Below are positions 42,504-51,127 of a DNA stretch of 64,000 nt, piece after piece. The position numbers were made by a program, and so were the translations under genes. The notes beneath the pieces were generated by a model. That model was given only the letters and a program-made list of their open reading frames with translations. It did not search any database and was not told the origin of the DNA. Each line of letters starts with the position of its first letter. The first letter of the stretch is position 1. This DNA is from CAMYOC01 sp963704875 (GTDB taxonomy: Bacteria > Pseudomonadota > Gammaproteobacteria > Steroidobacterales > XN24): contig CAVPIA010000004.1 in assembly GCA_963704875.1 (NCBI GenBank), forward strand, positions 47,029-111,028, given 5' to 3'.

Positions 42504-45317
42504 CTACATGGAACTCACCGCCGCCAGACCATGCTCCTCTTTCTGCTCCAGCAGCCTTGCCTGGGCCGCGGCCAGACGCGCTACCGGCACTCTGGGTGGC
42601 GAGCAGGACACGTAAGTCAGACCGATATCGTTACAGAAGCGGATCGATGCCGGATGGCCGGCCTGCTCACCACAGATGCCGACCTTCAGATCCGGACGGG
42701 TCTTGCGTCCCCATTCCACCGCGATCTTCATCAGCTGACCGACACCCTTGACGTCCAGCACCTCGAACGGGTTGTCCTGCAGGATCTGGTTCTCGTTGTA
42801 GAACGGCAGGAACTTGTTCTCCGCGTCCTCGCGTGAGAACGAGAACGTCGACTGGGTCAGATCATTGGTGCCAAACGAGAAGAACTCTGCCACCTCAGCC
42901 AGTCTGCCGGCACGCATACAGGCGCGGACCACTTCGATCATGGTGCCGAATTCGAACTTCAGCTTGAGCTGGCGCTCGGCTTCCACCTGTTGCTGGATCG
43001 AATCGACCATCAGCTTGACCCGGCGCAGCTCCTGGGCCGTGCACACCTGCGGCACCATGATCTCCGGACGGACGTCGAGCCCCTCCTGTTGGCAATCGGC
43101 GGCCGCTTCCAGCACCGCCCGGATCTGCATGGAGTAGATCTCCGGATAGGTGATGCCGAGACGCACGCCGCGGTGACCGAGCATTGGATTCACCTCGAAC
43201 AGCTCGCGGACTTTGTCCAGCATCAGGCGTTTCTTGGCGATCGCCTCATCGATCAGCTCTACCCCTTCTCCGGACAGTGGCATGTTCGCGGCGAGTGACG
43301 CCGCCTGCTCCTGGCCACGCAGCATCTGCATGACGCCCATCAGATCTTCCATGCCCTCGACGGTATTGCGCAGCTGTTCCAGATGCGCCAGCTCCCGTTC
43401 GAGCTGCCGCTCGCTGGGCAGGAACTCGTGGATCGGCGGATCGAGCAAGCGGATGGTCACCGGCTTTCCGGCCATGTTCTTCAACAAGCCATGGAAATCC
43501 TCGCGCTGCACCGGCAACAGCCGATCGAGCGCTTTCTGCCGCTCGTCGGTGGTATTGGCCAGGATCATCTCGACCACCAGCGGCAGACGATCGGGGGCGT
43601 TGAACATCCGCTCGGTGCGGCACAGGCCAATCCCCATGGCGCCGTAGTCCGCCGCCTTCTCGGCGCCTTCCGGGGTGTCGGCATTGGACAGGACCTGGAT
43701 ATCCGCGATCTCGTCGGCCCAGCCGAGCAGCTCCCTCAACTCGTCGGAAAACGTCGGCGGCACCGTCGGGATCTCACCCAGATAGACGTTGCCGTTGCCA
43801 CCGTCGATGGTGATCACATCGCCTTCGTGCAGCACATGATCGCCGACCTTCGCCTGACGGTTCTCGGTCCTGACCTCGATACCTTCGGCACCGGCCACAC
43901 AGGGTTTGCCCATGCCGCGCGCGACCACGGCCGCATGCGAGGTCTTGCCGCCACGGCTGGTGAGGATGCCCTGTGCGGCGAAGAAACCGTGGATGTCTTC
44001 CGGCTTGGTCTCCTCGCGGACCAGCATTACCTTCTCACCGGCGCGGCCCATCAGCTCGGCCCGGTCGGCGTCGAATACGATCTTGCCGGATGCCGCGCCG
44101 GGCGACGCGGGCAGACCCTGGGCCACCGGTTCTGCGGCATGGCCCGGGTCGAGCCGCGGGTGCAGCAGTTGCTCGAGCAACTCGGGATCGATCCGCATCA
44201 GCGCCTCTTCACGGCTCAGCAGCCCCGCCTGTGCCATCTCCAGCGAGGTGCGCACCATCGCGGCGGCGTTCATCTTGCCGTTACGGGTCTGCAGACAATA
44301 CAGCGTGCCGTTCTCGATGGTGTATTCGTAGTCCTGGACCTCGCGGTAATGCGACTCCAGCTTGTCGCGAAGCTCCACCAGTTGCCGGTACATCTCCGGC
44401 ATGTCCTCGGCCAGTTCCCTGACCGGTTTTGGCGTACGGATGCCGGCGACGACGTCCTCGCCCTGGGCGTTGACCAGGTACTCGCCGAACATCTCGTTCT
44501 CGCCGGTGCCCGGGTTACGGGTGAAACCCACCCCGGTCGCACAGTCGTTGCCCATGTTGCCGAACACCATGGTGACGATATTGACCGCGGTGCCGTTGGC
44601 CATCGCCGGTGTGATCTGGAACTCACGCCGGTAATCGACCGCGCGCTTGCCCGACCAGGACTTGAATACCGCCTTGATCGCCAGTTCGAGCAGTTCGTTG
44701 ACGTCCTCCGGGAACGGCCTGCCGGTCTGCTCGCGGACCACGGCCAGGAAGCGCTCGCTGATCTCTTTCAGGTTGCTCGCACTAAGGCCCACATCGGCCT
44801 TGACCCCGGCGCGCTGCTTGACCTCCTCGAACGGCCCGTCGAATGCCTCGTCCGGGATCCCCATCGCGACCTTGCCGAACAGCTGGATAAAACGCCGGTA
44901 AGCGTCATAGCAAAAGCGCTCATTGCCGGTCTGTTTGATCAGACCCTTGAGCGTCTCCTGGTTGAGCCCCAGATTGAGGATGGTATCCATCATGCCGGGC
45001 ATGGACAGCGCGGATCCGGAACGCACCGAGACCAGCAACGGGTTGTCGCCGTCGCCGAATACCTTGCCGGTCTTCTTTTCCAGCGCCTTCATCTCGGCCG
45101 CGACGCCCTCACTCAGCCCCGCCGGCAGCTCACCGCCGGGAGAATCCAGGAACGCGAGACAGGCCTCGGTGCTGATGACGAAACCCGGCGGCACATTGAG
45201 CCCGATCTGGGTCATCTCGCACAGGTTGGCGCCCTTGCCGCCGAGCAGTTGTTTGTTCTTGCCGTCGCCGGCTTCGAATGAAAAGACATAGGGTTGGCGG
45301 GTGTCTTGGTCGGTCAT
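42504..45317 (-). CDS. ppdK: Pyruvate, phosphate dikinase
   Basis: 937 residues from the ATG at 45317 (the longer frame to 45440 has no support). The N-terminal ATP-grasp domain shows LLGGKGANLCEMTQIGLNVP and VSVRSGSALSMPGMMDTILN; the phosphohistidine domain has TSRGGKTSHAAVVARGMGKP with the catalytic His; the C-terminal PEP/pyruvate barrel includes GIGLCRTERMFNAPDRLP and SFGTNDLTQSTFSFSRED with KVGICGEQAGHP. It interconverts pyruvate, ATP, Pi with PEP, AMP, PPi, in glycolysis or gluconeogenesis. It is slightly longer than the usual 880-910. It is divergent from the acyl-CoA dehydrogenase gene; no PPDK regulatory protein gene is adjacent. Confidence 0.96.
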   Translation of the reverse strand: MTDQDTRQPYVFSFEAGDGKNKQLLGGKGANLCEMTQIGLNVPPGFVISTEACLAFLDSPGGELPAGLSEGVAAEMKALEKKTGKVFGDGDNPLLVSVRSGSALSMPGMMDTILNLGLNQETLKGLIKQTGNERFCYDAYRRFIQLFGKVAMGIPDEAFDGPFEEVKQRAGVKADVGLSASNLKEISERFLAVVREQTGRPFPEDVNELLELAIKAVFKSWSGKRAVDYRREFQITPAMANGTAVNIVTMVFGNMGNDCATGVGFTRNPGTGENEMFGEYLVNAQGEDVVAGIRTPKPVRELAEDMPEMYRQLVELRDKLESHYREVQDYEYTIENGTLYCLQTRNGKMNAAAMVRTSLEMAQAGLLSREEALMRIDPELLEQLLHPRLDPGHAAEPVAQGLPASPGAASGKIVFDADRAELMGRAGEKVMLVREETKPEDIHGFFAAQGILTSRGGKTSHAAVVARGMGKPCVAGAEGIEVRTENRQAKVGDHVLHEGDVITIDGGNGNVYLGEIPTVPPTFSDELRELLGWADEIADIQVLSNADTPEGAEKAADYGAMGIGLCRTERMFNAPDRLPLVVEMILANTTDERQKALDRLLPVQREDFHGLLKNMAGKPVTIRLLDPPIHEFLPSERQLERELAHLEQLRNTVEGMEDLMGVMQMLRGQEQAASLAANMPLSGEGVELIDEAIAKKRLMLDKVRELFEVNPMLGHRGVRLGITYPEIYSMQIRAVLEAAADCQQEGLDVRPEIMVPQVCTAQELRRVKLMVDSIQQQVEAERQLKLKFEFGTMIEVVRACMRAGRLAEVAEFFSFGTNDLTQSTFSFSREDAENKFLPFYNENQILQDNPFEVLDVKGVGQLMKIAVEWGRKTRPDLKVGICGEQAGHPASIRFCNDIGLTYVSCSPPRVPVARLAAAQARLLEQKEEHGLAAVSSM

Positions 45318-45672
45318 GCTGGCCACCGTGGTATCAATGTGCGTGTGTGATTTTCCGATGCAAATTCTGTGGTGCGTCAGGGTCTGGGGACCCGAAGAAG
45401 GGCGGCTGATGGCCCCTGCTCGCACGGGCAAGACCGGCATCCGGCGGTCGCCTTCGCTCGGCGGCGAGCACGGGCCTGCGTACCCTTCTTAACAGCCCGC
45501 TGGCCCTTGATTGGTATAGCACTAAGGACCGGCGTCGGCGATGACCTGAATCAAAGCCTCTCTTCGGATCGGCCATGAACGAATGCCGGTTGCGGGCCAA
45601 TAGCGACCGCCGTACCGACCTTGTACACTTTCTGGACAGTACATCCGCTTTGTCTTTGCCCGGAGCTTCACC
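45318..45672. other. Divergent promoter region, no gene seen
   Basis: The 355-bp gap between ppdK and the acyl-CoA dehydrogenase gene. Open frames here on both strands lack homology. No repeat family member was found. Confidence 0.55.
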
Positions 45673-47430
45673 ATGGTATCCCCCAACCCCGCTGGCCCCG
45701 ATGCTGACCTGGCACCGTCCCGCAGCGCCACGACGATCTTGTTCAACCCCAGCGACCATGACCGCTTCTACCCGGATGCGAAATCCAGGGATCTGATGCG
45801 CAAAGTCATCGAATTCTTCGAGACCCGGGGTAACGATCAGCTGCAGCGGGACTACTACGCCCATGAGTGGTATGGGGAATTTCTCGACTTCGTCGGCCGC
45901 GAACAGGTTTTCGCCACCATCTCGACACCGGCCGGCTACGGCGCTGAGGACTCGCGCTGGGATACGTGGCGGATCTGTGAGTTCGCCGAAATCCTGGGTT
46001 TTTACGGCTTGCCGTACTGGTATGCGTGGCAGGTCAGCGTATTGGGTCTCGGGCCGATCTGGATGAGCGACAACGAAGCGATCAAGTCACGCACGGCTGG
46101 CTTGCTGAAGGATGGGGCGATCTTCGCGTTCGGCCTGTCCGAGAAGACGCACGGCGCCGACATCTACTCCACCGACATGATCGTCTCGCCGGCTGGCGCG
46201 GGGCACTACACCGCCAGCGGCAGCAAGTACTACATTGGCAATGGCAACAAGGCCGCCATTGTCTCGACCTTCGGCAAGTTTGCTGACAGCGATGAGTATC
46301 TGTTTTTCGCCGCCGAATCCGATCATCCGCGTTACCAGCTGGTCAAGAATGTCGTCGCCAGTCAGAACTACGTCTCCGAGTTCCGGCTCAAGGAATATCC
46401 GATCACCGACGCTGAGATCCTCCATCGCGGCAAGGACGCGTGGAATGCGGCCCTGAACACTGTCAACATCGGCAAATACAACCTCGGCTGGGCCTCTATC
46501 GGAATCTGCACCCATGCCTTTTACGAGGCGATACAACACGCAGCGGGCCGCCGGCTCTACAACATGTCGGTCACCGATTTCCCCCATGTCAGACGCCTGT
46601 TCACCGATGCCTATGCACGGCTGGTCGCGATGAAATTGTTCGCGTTGCGGGCGGCAGACTACATGCGCACGGCCTCGCTTGAGGACCGGCGCTATCTGTT
46701 GTTCAACCCGATGACCAAGATGAAGGTGACCACTCAGGGCGAGGATGTGATCAACCTGATGTGGGACGTGATCGCCGCCAAGGGTTTCGAGAAGGATATG
46801 TACTTTACCCAGGCGGCCGTTGATATCCGCGCGTTACCGAAGCTGGAAGGCACGGTGCATGTCAATATCGCGCTGATCGTAAAGTTCATGCCGAATTATT
46901 TTTTCAACCACGCCGACTACGCCGAAGTCCCGACACAGAACCAAGCGCGTGACGATGCGTTCCTGTTCGACCAGGGACCGGCCGGCGGTCTGAGCAAAAT
47001 CCGTTTCCGCGACTGGCAGGCCGCATTTGACGGCTTCGACTTGCCCAACGTGGCCGTCTTCCGCGAACAGGCGCTGGCCTTCCGTGACCTGCTGGCGAGC
47101 GCGCCTCCGACCCCGGAGCAGATGAAAGATGTCGATTTCCTGCTGACCGGTGGCGAGCTGTTTGCGACGATCGTCTATGCACAACTGATCCTGGAGAACG
47201 CGCGTCTGTGCGAGGTCGGCGACGATCTCGTCGAGCAGATATTCGACTGTCTGATCCGGGACATGTCCGGCTATGCGCTGGATCTGCACGGCAAACCCAC
47301 GAGTACCGAACAGCAGATGGCGCAATGCATGAAGATCATCCGCAAACCGGTGCCGGACGCGGCGCGTGCGGGCCGGATCTGGGAACAGCACGTCTATGCT
47401 CAGCGCGATGCATACACGATGCGGCGCTAG
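45673..47430 (+). CDS. Acyl-CoA dehydrogenase family protein
   Basis: 585 residues, CCCGGAGC before the ATG. The acyl-CoA dehydrogenase fold is seen in STPAGYGAEDSRWDTWRICE, FGLSEKTHGADIYSTDMIVS (flavin-binding middle region) and ASGSKYYIGNGNKAAIVSTF, with the C-terminal helical part from about 265 (AFYEAIQHAAGRRLYNMSVT). The protein is longer than a typical 380-residue member, resembling the larger FadE-type or CaiA-like enzymes; the catalytic Glu is not pinned. Substrate unknown. It stands alone with no electron-transfer flavoprotein genes nearby. Confidence 0.85.
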   Translation: MVSPNPAGPDADLAPSRSATTILFNPSDHDRFYPDAKSRDLMRKVIEFFETRGNDQLQRDYYAHEWYGEFLDFVGREQVFATISTPAGYGAEDSRWDTWRICEFAEILGFYGLPYWYAWQVSVLGLGPIWMSDNEAIKSRTAGLLKDGAIFAFGLSEKTHGADIYSTDMIVSPAGAGHYTASGSKYYIGNGNKAAIVSTFGKFADSDEYLFFAAESDHPRYQLVKNVVASQNYVSEFRLKEYPITDAEILHRGKDAWNAALNTVNIGKYNLGWASIGICTHAFYEAIQHAAGRRLYNMSVTDFPHVRRLFTDAYARLVAMKLFALRAADYMRTASLEDRRYLLFNPMTKMKVTTQGEDVINLMWDVIAAKGFEKDMYFTQAAVDIRALPKLEGTVHVNIALIVKFMPNYFFNHADYAEVPTQNQARDDAFLFDQGPAGGLSKIRFRDWQAAFDGFDLPNVAVFREQALAFRDLLASAPPTPEQMKDVDFLLTGGELFATIVYAQLILENARLCEVGDDLVEQIFDCLIRDMSGYALDLHGKPTSTEQQMAQCMKIIRKPVPDAARAGRIWEQHVYAQRDAYTMRR

Positions 47431-47660
47431 GTGCAGTTTGCTGCCATTGGCGGTGGCGGGCTGTTTTGCTGCGACTGATGTTTGACGACGGTAGCCAGGC
47501 GACATGCTGCCCCACATATCGCTGCCGGTAAGAAATATGGAAACGGCCGCTTCGATGTACGACGCTGCCTTGCCTGAACTCGGATATAAGAGGGTGTGTT
47601 TCGGCAAAGGGTTCGTTGGCTACGGCGTCGAAGACGGCAACGTGCATAAGCTATGACGCC

Positions 47661-48551
47661 ATGATCAACACCCGATTTGTTTTTTCACGTCTTTTGGCAT
47701 GTCTCTTCGCATGTCTCTTCGCATTTAGGGCCCTCGGCGCTGCGCCGCTGGCCGCGGCCGACTATCCGCCGGTGGCGCCGAAGGTGAGTTTCGACGCGGT
47801 GCTGGCGCTGCCGGCGGGTGAACCGGCACAGACCATCCGCTATGGCGATGCCGAGCCACAATTCGCCGAGTTGTGGCTGCCCGAAGACGATGCACCGGCC
47901 CCGGTCGTGGTCTTCATACACGGCGGCTGCTGGCTTAATGCTTACGGTATCGACCACAGCCGCGCGCTGGCCACGGCGCTGAACCAGGCCGGTTACGCGG
48001 TGTGGAACATCGAGTACCGGCGCGTCGGCGATCCCGGCGGCGGCTGGCCCGGGTCTCTTGCGGATATACGCGCCGCGCTGTCGACACTCGCCACGCTCGA
48101 TGAGGCCACGCTCGACGATGCACGGCTTGATCTGTCGAGGCTGGTGCTGGTCGGACATTCCGCCGGCGGGCAACTGGCGCTGCTGGTCGGGCAGGATCCG
48201 CCGGCAGGACTCGCCCCGAACGGCGTAATTGGCGTAATTGGCGTTATTGGTCTGGCCGCGATCACCGACATGGCGACGTATGTGCAAGGCGAAGGCGGCT
48301 GCAACCAGGCCGGGAAACAATTCCTGGGCGATGCCGGCGCCAATGATGAGGCCGCCAACCCCGCGAGGCGACCGGCGCCGCCGGGCACCGTGTTACTGAT
48401 GGGTAGCGAGGATCGCATCGTCCCCTTCGAGGTGCCCGCGCTGACACCGCACACATTGGTGGTCCTGCCCGCCGGCCACTTCGACTGGATTCACCCCGGC
48501 ACACCGGCGTGGGATCGCTTTGTGCAGGAACTGGATCAGGCACTGCGATAG
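47661..48551 (+). CDS. Exported alpha/beta hydrolase (BD-FAE/kynurenine-formamidase-like esterase)
   Basis: 296 residues from the ATG at 47661. An N-terminal signal (RLLACLFACLFAFRALGAAP) precedes the hydrolase: VVVFIHGGCWLNAYGIDHSR with the HGG oxyanion motif, VLVGHSAGGQLALLVG with nucleophile Ser in GHSAGG, GSEDRIVPFEVP with the acid Asp, and GHFDWIHPG with the His. The order fits alpha/beta-hydrolase-3/BD-FAE esterases. A GVI triplet (GVIGVIGVIG) comes from a DNA direct repeat. Substrate unknown. Family B repeats follow. Confidence 0.82.
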   Translation: MINTRFVFSRLLACLFACLFAFRALGAAPLAAADYPPVAPKVSFDAVLALPAGEPAQTIRYGDAEPQFAELWLPEDDAPAPVVVFIHGGCWLNAYGIDHSRALATALNQAGYAVWNIEYRRVGDPGGGWPGSLADIRAALSTLATLDEATLDDARLDLSRLVLVGHSAGGQLALLVGQDPPAGLAPNGVIGVIGVIGLAAITDMATYVQGEGGCNQAGKQFLGDAGANDEAANPARRPAPPGTVLLMGSEDRIVPFEVPALTPHTLVVLPAGHFDWIHPGTPAWDRFVQELDQALR

Positions 48552-48607
48552 TCAGCCAGCAAACGACGTGAAGAGCACAAAGGAACAGCCAGGTATGGTG
48601 CAGGAAT

Positions 48608-48692
48608 GGTGACCCTGTGACCCATCGAATTAAGGTCACTGTCACCGGTAATTTAGGTCGCTGTCACCGGAAACTTAGGTCACTGTCACCGG
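48608..48692. repeat. Three tandem family B half-repeats
   Basis: The right arm GGTCACTGTCACC (middle copy GGTCGCTGTCACC) occurs three times at about 28-bp spacing, with only a remnant of the left arm (GGTGACCCTGTGACC) before it. This is a tandem arrangement, not the usual hairpin. Confidence 0.85.
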
Positions 48693-48737
48693 ATTTCGCC
48701 GCACCCGCCAAATCTGATCTGTTCTGCTCAGATCAAA

Positions 48738-49770
48738 TCAGGTCAGATCAGTCTCCTCGCCGATCCCGAGCGCCTTCGCCCGGGCCAGCACCTCGCTCGC
48801 GGCCAGGCAATCTTCAGCGGCGCAGCCCACCGATTTGAATAAGGTGATGTCCGCGGCGCTGCGCCGGCCCGCGATGCGCCCGGCCAGGACTTCGCCGACC
48901 TCGCCGAGAATGTGGCTGGCGTCGATCAGTCCCGATTCGAGCGGCACGATGAGGTCCCCCGCCTCTTCCAGCGCCGAGGCCCGGTGATCGACGAACACCC
49001 GCGCGGCCTTTACCGTCTCACCCGGGATCTCCACGGTGTGCGGCTGGTAGGAACCCACCGCATTGATATGCGTGCCGGGCCGGATAGCGTCGGCAGAAAA
49101 CACCGGCTCGGCCGATGTGGTCACGGTGCAGACGATGTCGGCCTGGGCCACGGCCTCGTCGGCGGTCTCGCAGATCGTGATGTCGCGGATGGTGATGTCG
49201 CGGATCGCCGGATCGCCGGCTGACAGGTCCTCGACCAGACGCTCGATCAGCCGCTCGGCCTGGGCGCGATCCCTGGCGACCAGTAAGGTCCGCCGGATAT
49301 CACGCACACAATGGATCGCGGCGATGTGTTCGCGCGCCTGCACCCCGGCGCCGATGACGGCCAGTGTCTGCGCGTCGGGGCGGGCCAGTGCATCGGTGGC
49401 GGCGGCCGATGCGGCGGCGGTCCGGATGGCGGTTATCGTCGTGCCCTCGATCACGGCGATGGGCTCGCCGGTCTCGGGGTTGATGACCAACACCGTCGCG
49501 ATGATGCGCGGCAGACCTCGCCGCGGATTGTCACCGATGACCGAGACGATCTTCACCGCCAGCGAATCCGTGTTGCGGCAGGCGGAGGCTGGAGACGACG
49601 TGCGCCGGCATGACCAGTGTCGTGCCGCGGCCTCCCGCGAGCTCGAGATGGCTGCGCAGCGGCATGTCCGCCTCGCCGGCGGAGATGGCCAGGAACGCGC
49701 GCTTCATCGCCTCGACGGCTGCCGGCATCGGCAGTGTCTGGCGGACCTGGCTGGCATTGAGGATGAGCAT
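48738..49770 (-). pseudogene. Ornithine cyclodeaminase/mu-crystallin family reductase, one frameshift
   Basis: From the ATG at 49770, MLILNASQVRQTLPMPAAVE to TTLVMPAHVVSSLRLPQ matches the N-terminus of the family; homology then shifts to the neighbouring frame near 49580 (DSLAVKIVSVIGDNPRRGLP) and runs to 48738. The Rossmann motif LAVIGAGVQAREHIAAI (NAD(P)-binding GxGxxA/G) and INAVGSYQPHTVEIP are intact. Together they would make about 344 residues, normal for the family. Members include pyrroline-2-carboxylate reductase, which acts after a 3-hydroxyproline dehydratase like the one at 54061, hence that role is plausible. The frameshift may be real or a sequence error. Confidence 0.78.
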
Positions 49771-49794
49771 CGGCTTGATCTTGTTTCTCTTGTG

Positions 49795-49900
49795 TCCCTT
49801 GTTTGTCTCTGTCTTCTTTCTTTCTTTCTCTGGGTCTTTCTTTCCCGGGTCTTTCTTTCTCTGGGCTTCTTTTTTCTCTTGTTTGTCTTTTTTTGGGGCT
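49795..49900. repeat. Homopyrimidine tract with GGGTCTTTCTTTC tandem units
   Basis: Nearly pure C/T on the plus strand, with repeated CTTTCTTTCTTTC, and units GGGTCTTTCTTTC at about 49831 and 49847. It lies in the leader of the reductase gene, whose transcript would begin with a purine-rich stretch. Mirror-type homopurine tracts can form triplex DNA. Confidence 0.7.
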
Positions 49901-50036
49901 TCGGGCCGTGCCGGTTGTGATGCGAATCGGCGCCGGACCAAAATGGCGCATCTTTAAGGAACGCCGGCGCCAGTATGAAAATCAAGCGTAGCAGAGCCTG
50001 CCTAGTCGATCTGCCCCTGCACGAAGGCAGCTACAA
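49878..50036 (+). repeat. 159-bp direct repeat, copy 1 (dehydratase promoter and start)
   Basis: Matches 53964-54122 over the same length with about 13 substitutions (roughly 92 % identity) and no gap. It holds the upstream region and first 20 codons of the dehydratase gene. Identity ends abruptly at TACAA on the right side. Confidence 0.9.
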
Positions 50037-50073
50037 TATGCTTGAATCCAGTCGGAGGCGTACGGGAAGATGA
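49975..50073 (+). pseudogene. Truncated 5' fragment of the dehydratase gene
   Basis: The ATG at 49975 begins MKIKRSRACLVDLPLHEGSY, corresponding to residues 1-20 of the intact protein at 54061, then leaves homology and stops at 50071-50073. The stop overlaps the ATG of the cyclase gene (ATGA), so the remnant could act as a translated leader coupled to it. Its upstream AAGGA is kept. Confidence 0.75.
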
Positions 50074-51062
50074 CGCAATCATTGACCGACGAAGACTTTC
50101 AGACGCTATCGCTGCAGCAGCTGCTGGATCTTCGCGAGCAGCTCACACGCGTGCTGAGAGCCCGCTTCGGGCGCCGGATGGCGCTGTTCTTCTCCGACGT
50201 GGTCGATTCGACTGAATACGTGGGGAAGCACGGCGACGTCGCCGGCAGAGCGCTGCTAAAACGCTATCGCGACCTGCTGGGACGCGCCATCGAATCCACC
50301 GGCGCCCGCCTGATCGACACCGCGGGCGACGGCGCGTTCTGCGTCAGCGACTGCGTGGCGGAGGCGGCACAGATTCTCATCAGACTCCAACTCCTGCTCC
50401 TCGAGGACAACGAGGCCGTTTCCGAGCCGCACCGCCTCGGGGTGCGCAGCAGTCTGCACTACGGCTCGGTGCTGGCAGAAGGCGCCTTCATCTCGGGCAC
50501 CGCAGTCAACGTGGCCGCACGCATGATGGGTACAGCCGGTGCCGGCGAGATCCGGCTTAGCGAACGAGCCTTCGGCGAGCTGCCCGCCTCGATGCGGCAG
50601 CGCTGTCGTCGACTGGAGGCCGCGATGCTCAAGGGCGTGGCCGGTCCGCTCGAGATGTTTGCTCTGGACTGGCGCGACACGGCCGTGTTCCCTGTTGCCG
50701 TCGAGATCGTCGAGGAGCAACGCATCGACCCGCTTCCGTGCCAGTCCCGTGTGCGCATCGGCCGGCTCGAGACGCACGAGGGACAGACAGCGAACGACCT
50801 GGTCGTCGCCCATCCCGACGTGTCGCTGAGCCAGCGGATCAGCCGCTGGCACAGCGAGCTGGAAATGCGCCCTGGCGGCTATCTGCTGCGCGCAGTCACC
50901 CCCGCGTCAACGGAGGTCGACGGGTATGCGCTGGCGGAAGGTGAAGCCCGGCCGATCCGTCCCGGTTCCACCGCGGTCCTTGGCAAGGTGCTGACGCTGA
51001 ACTTCCTGAGTGCTGCCGATACCGCCGATCACACGCTCCACACGTCGGCCGATACCCGCTGA
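50070..51062 (+). CDS. Class III adenylate/guanylate cyclase with C-terminal FHA domain
   Basis: 330 residues, with GGAGG 11 bases upstream. The cyclase domain (about 35-200) has FFSDVVDSTEYVGKHGD with metal Asp43, DTAGDGAFCVSD with Asp87, and SGTAVNVAARMMGTAGAGEI with Asn147/Arg151 of the transition-state site. This resembles the short cytosolic class III cyclases. Residues about 225-315 form a forkhead-associated (FHA) domain (VRIGRLETHEGQTANDLVVA, then RISRWHSELEM), which in this family binds phosphothreonine. The neighbouring gene is a Ser/Thr kinase, so phosphorylation-dependent recruitment is a reasonable inference. Convergent with that kinase gene. Confidence 0.9.
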   Translation: MTQSLTDEDFQTLSLQQLLDLREQLTRVLRARFGRRMALFFSDVVDSTEYVGKHGDVAGRALLKRYRDLLGRAIESTGARLIDTAGDGAFCVSDCVAEAAQILIRLQLLLLEDNEAVSEPHRLGVRSSLHYGSVLAEGAFISGTAVNVAARMMGTAGAGEIRLSERAFGELPASMRQRCRRLEAAMLKGVAGPLEMFALDWRDTAVFPVAVEIVEEQRIDPLPCQSRVRIGRLETHEGQTANDLVVAHPDVSLSQRISRWHSELEMRPGGYLLRAVTPASTEVDGYALAEGEARPIRPGSTAVLGKVLTLNFLSAADTADHTLHTSADTR

Positions 51063-51127
51063 GCCAGTTCCCCGGTAGCGCCTTCGGGAGCAGACATCGG
51101 ACTGGACGTCGACGGGCGTCACCGCAG

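Noticed and set aside
43383..45281. Long plus-strand open frame opposite ppdK
   Set aside because: It is the high-GC shadow of a clear pyruvate phosphate dikinase gene and shows no domain.
49531..49941. Lys/Glu-rich N-terminal extension of the reductase
   Set aside because: It is translation of the purine-rich complement of the pyrimidine tract; family homology begins at the Met at 49770.
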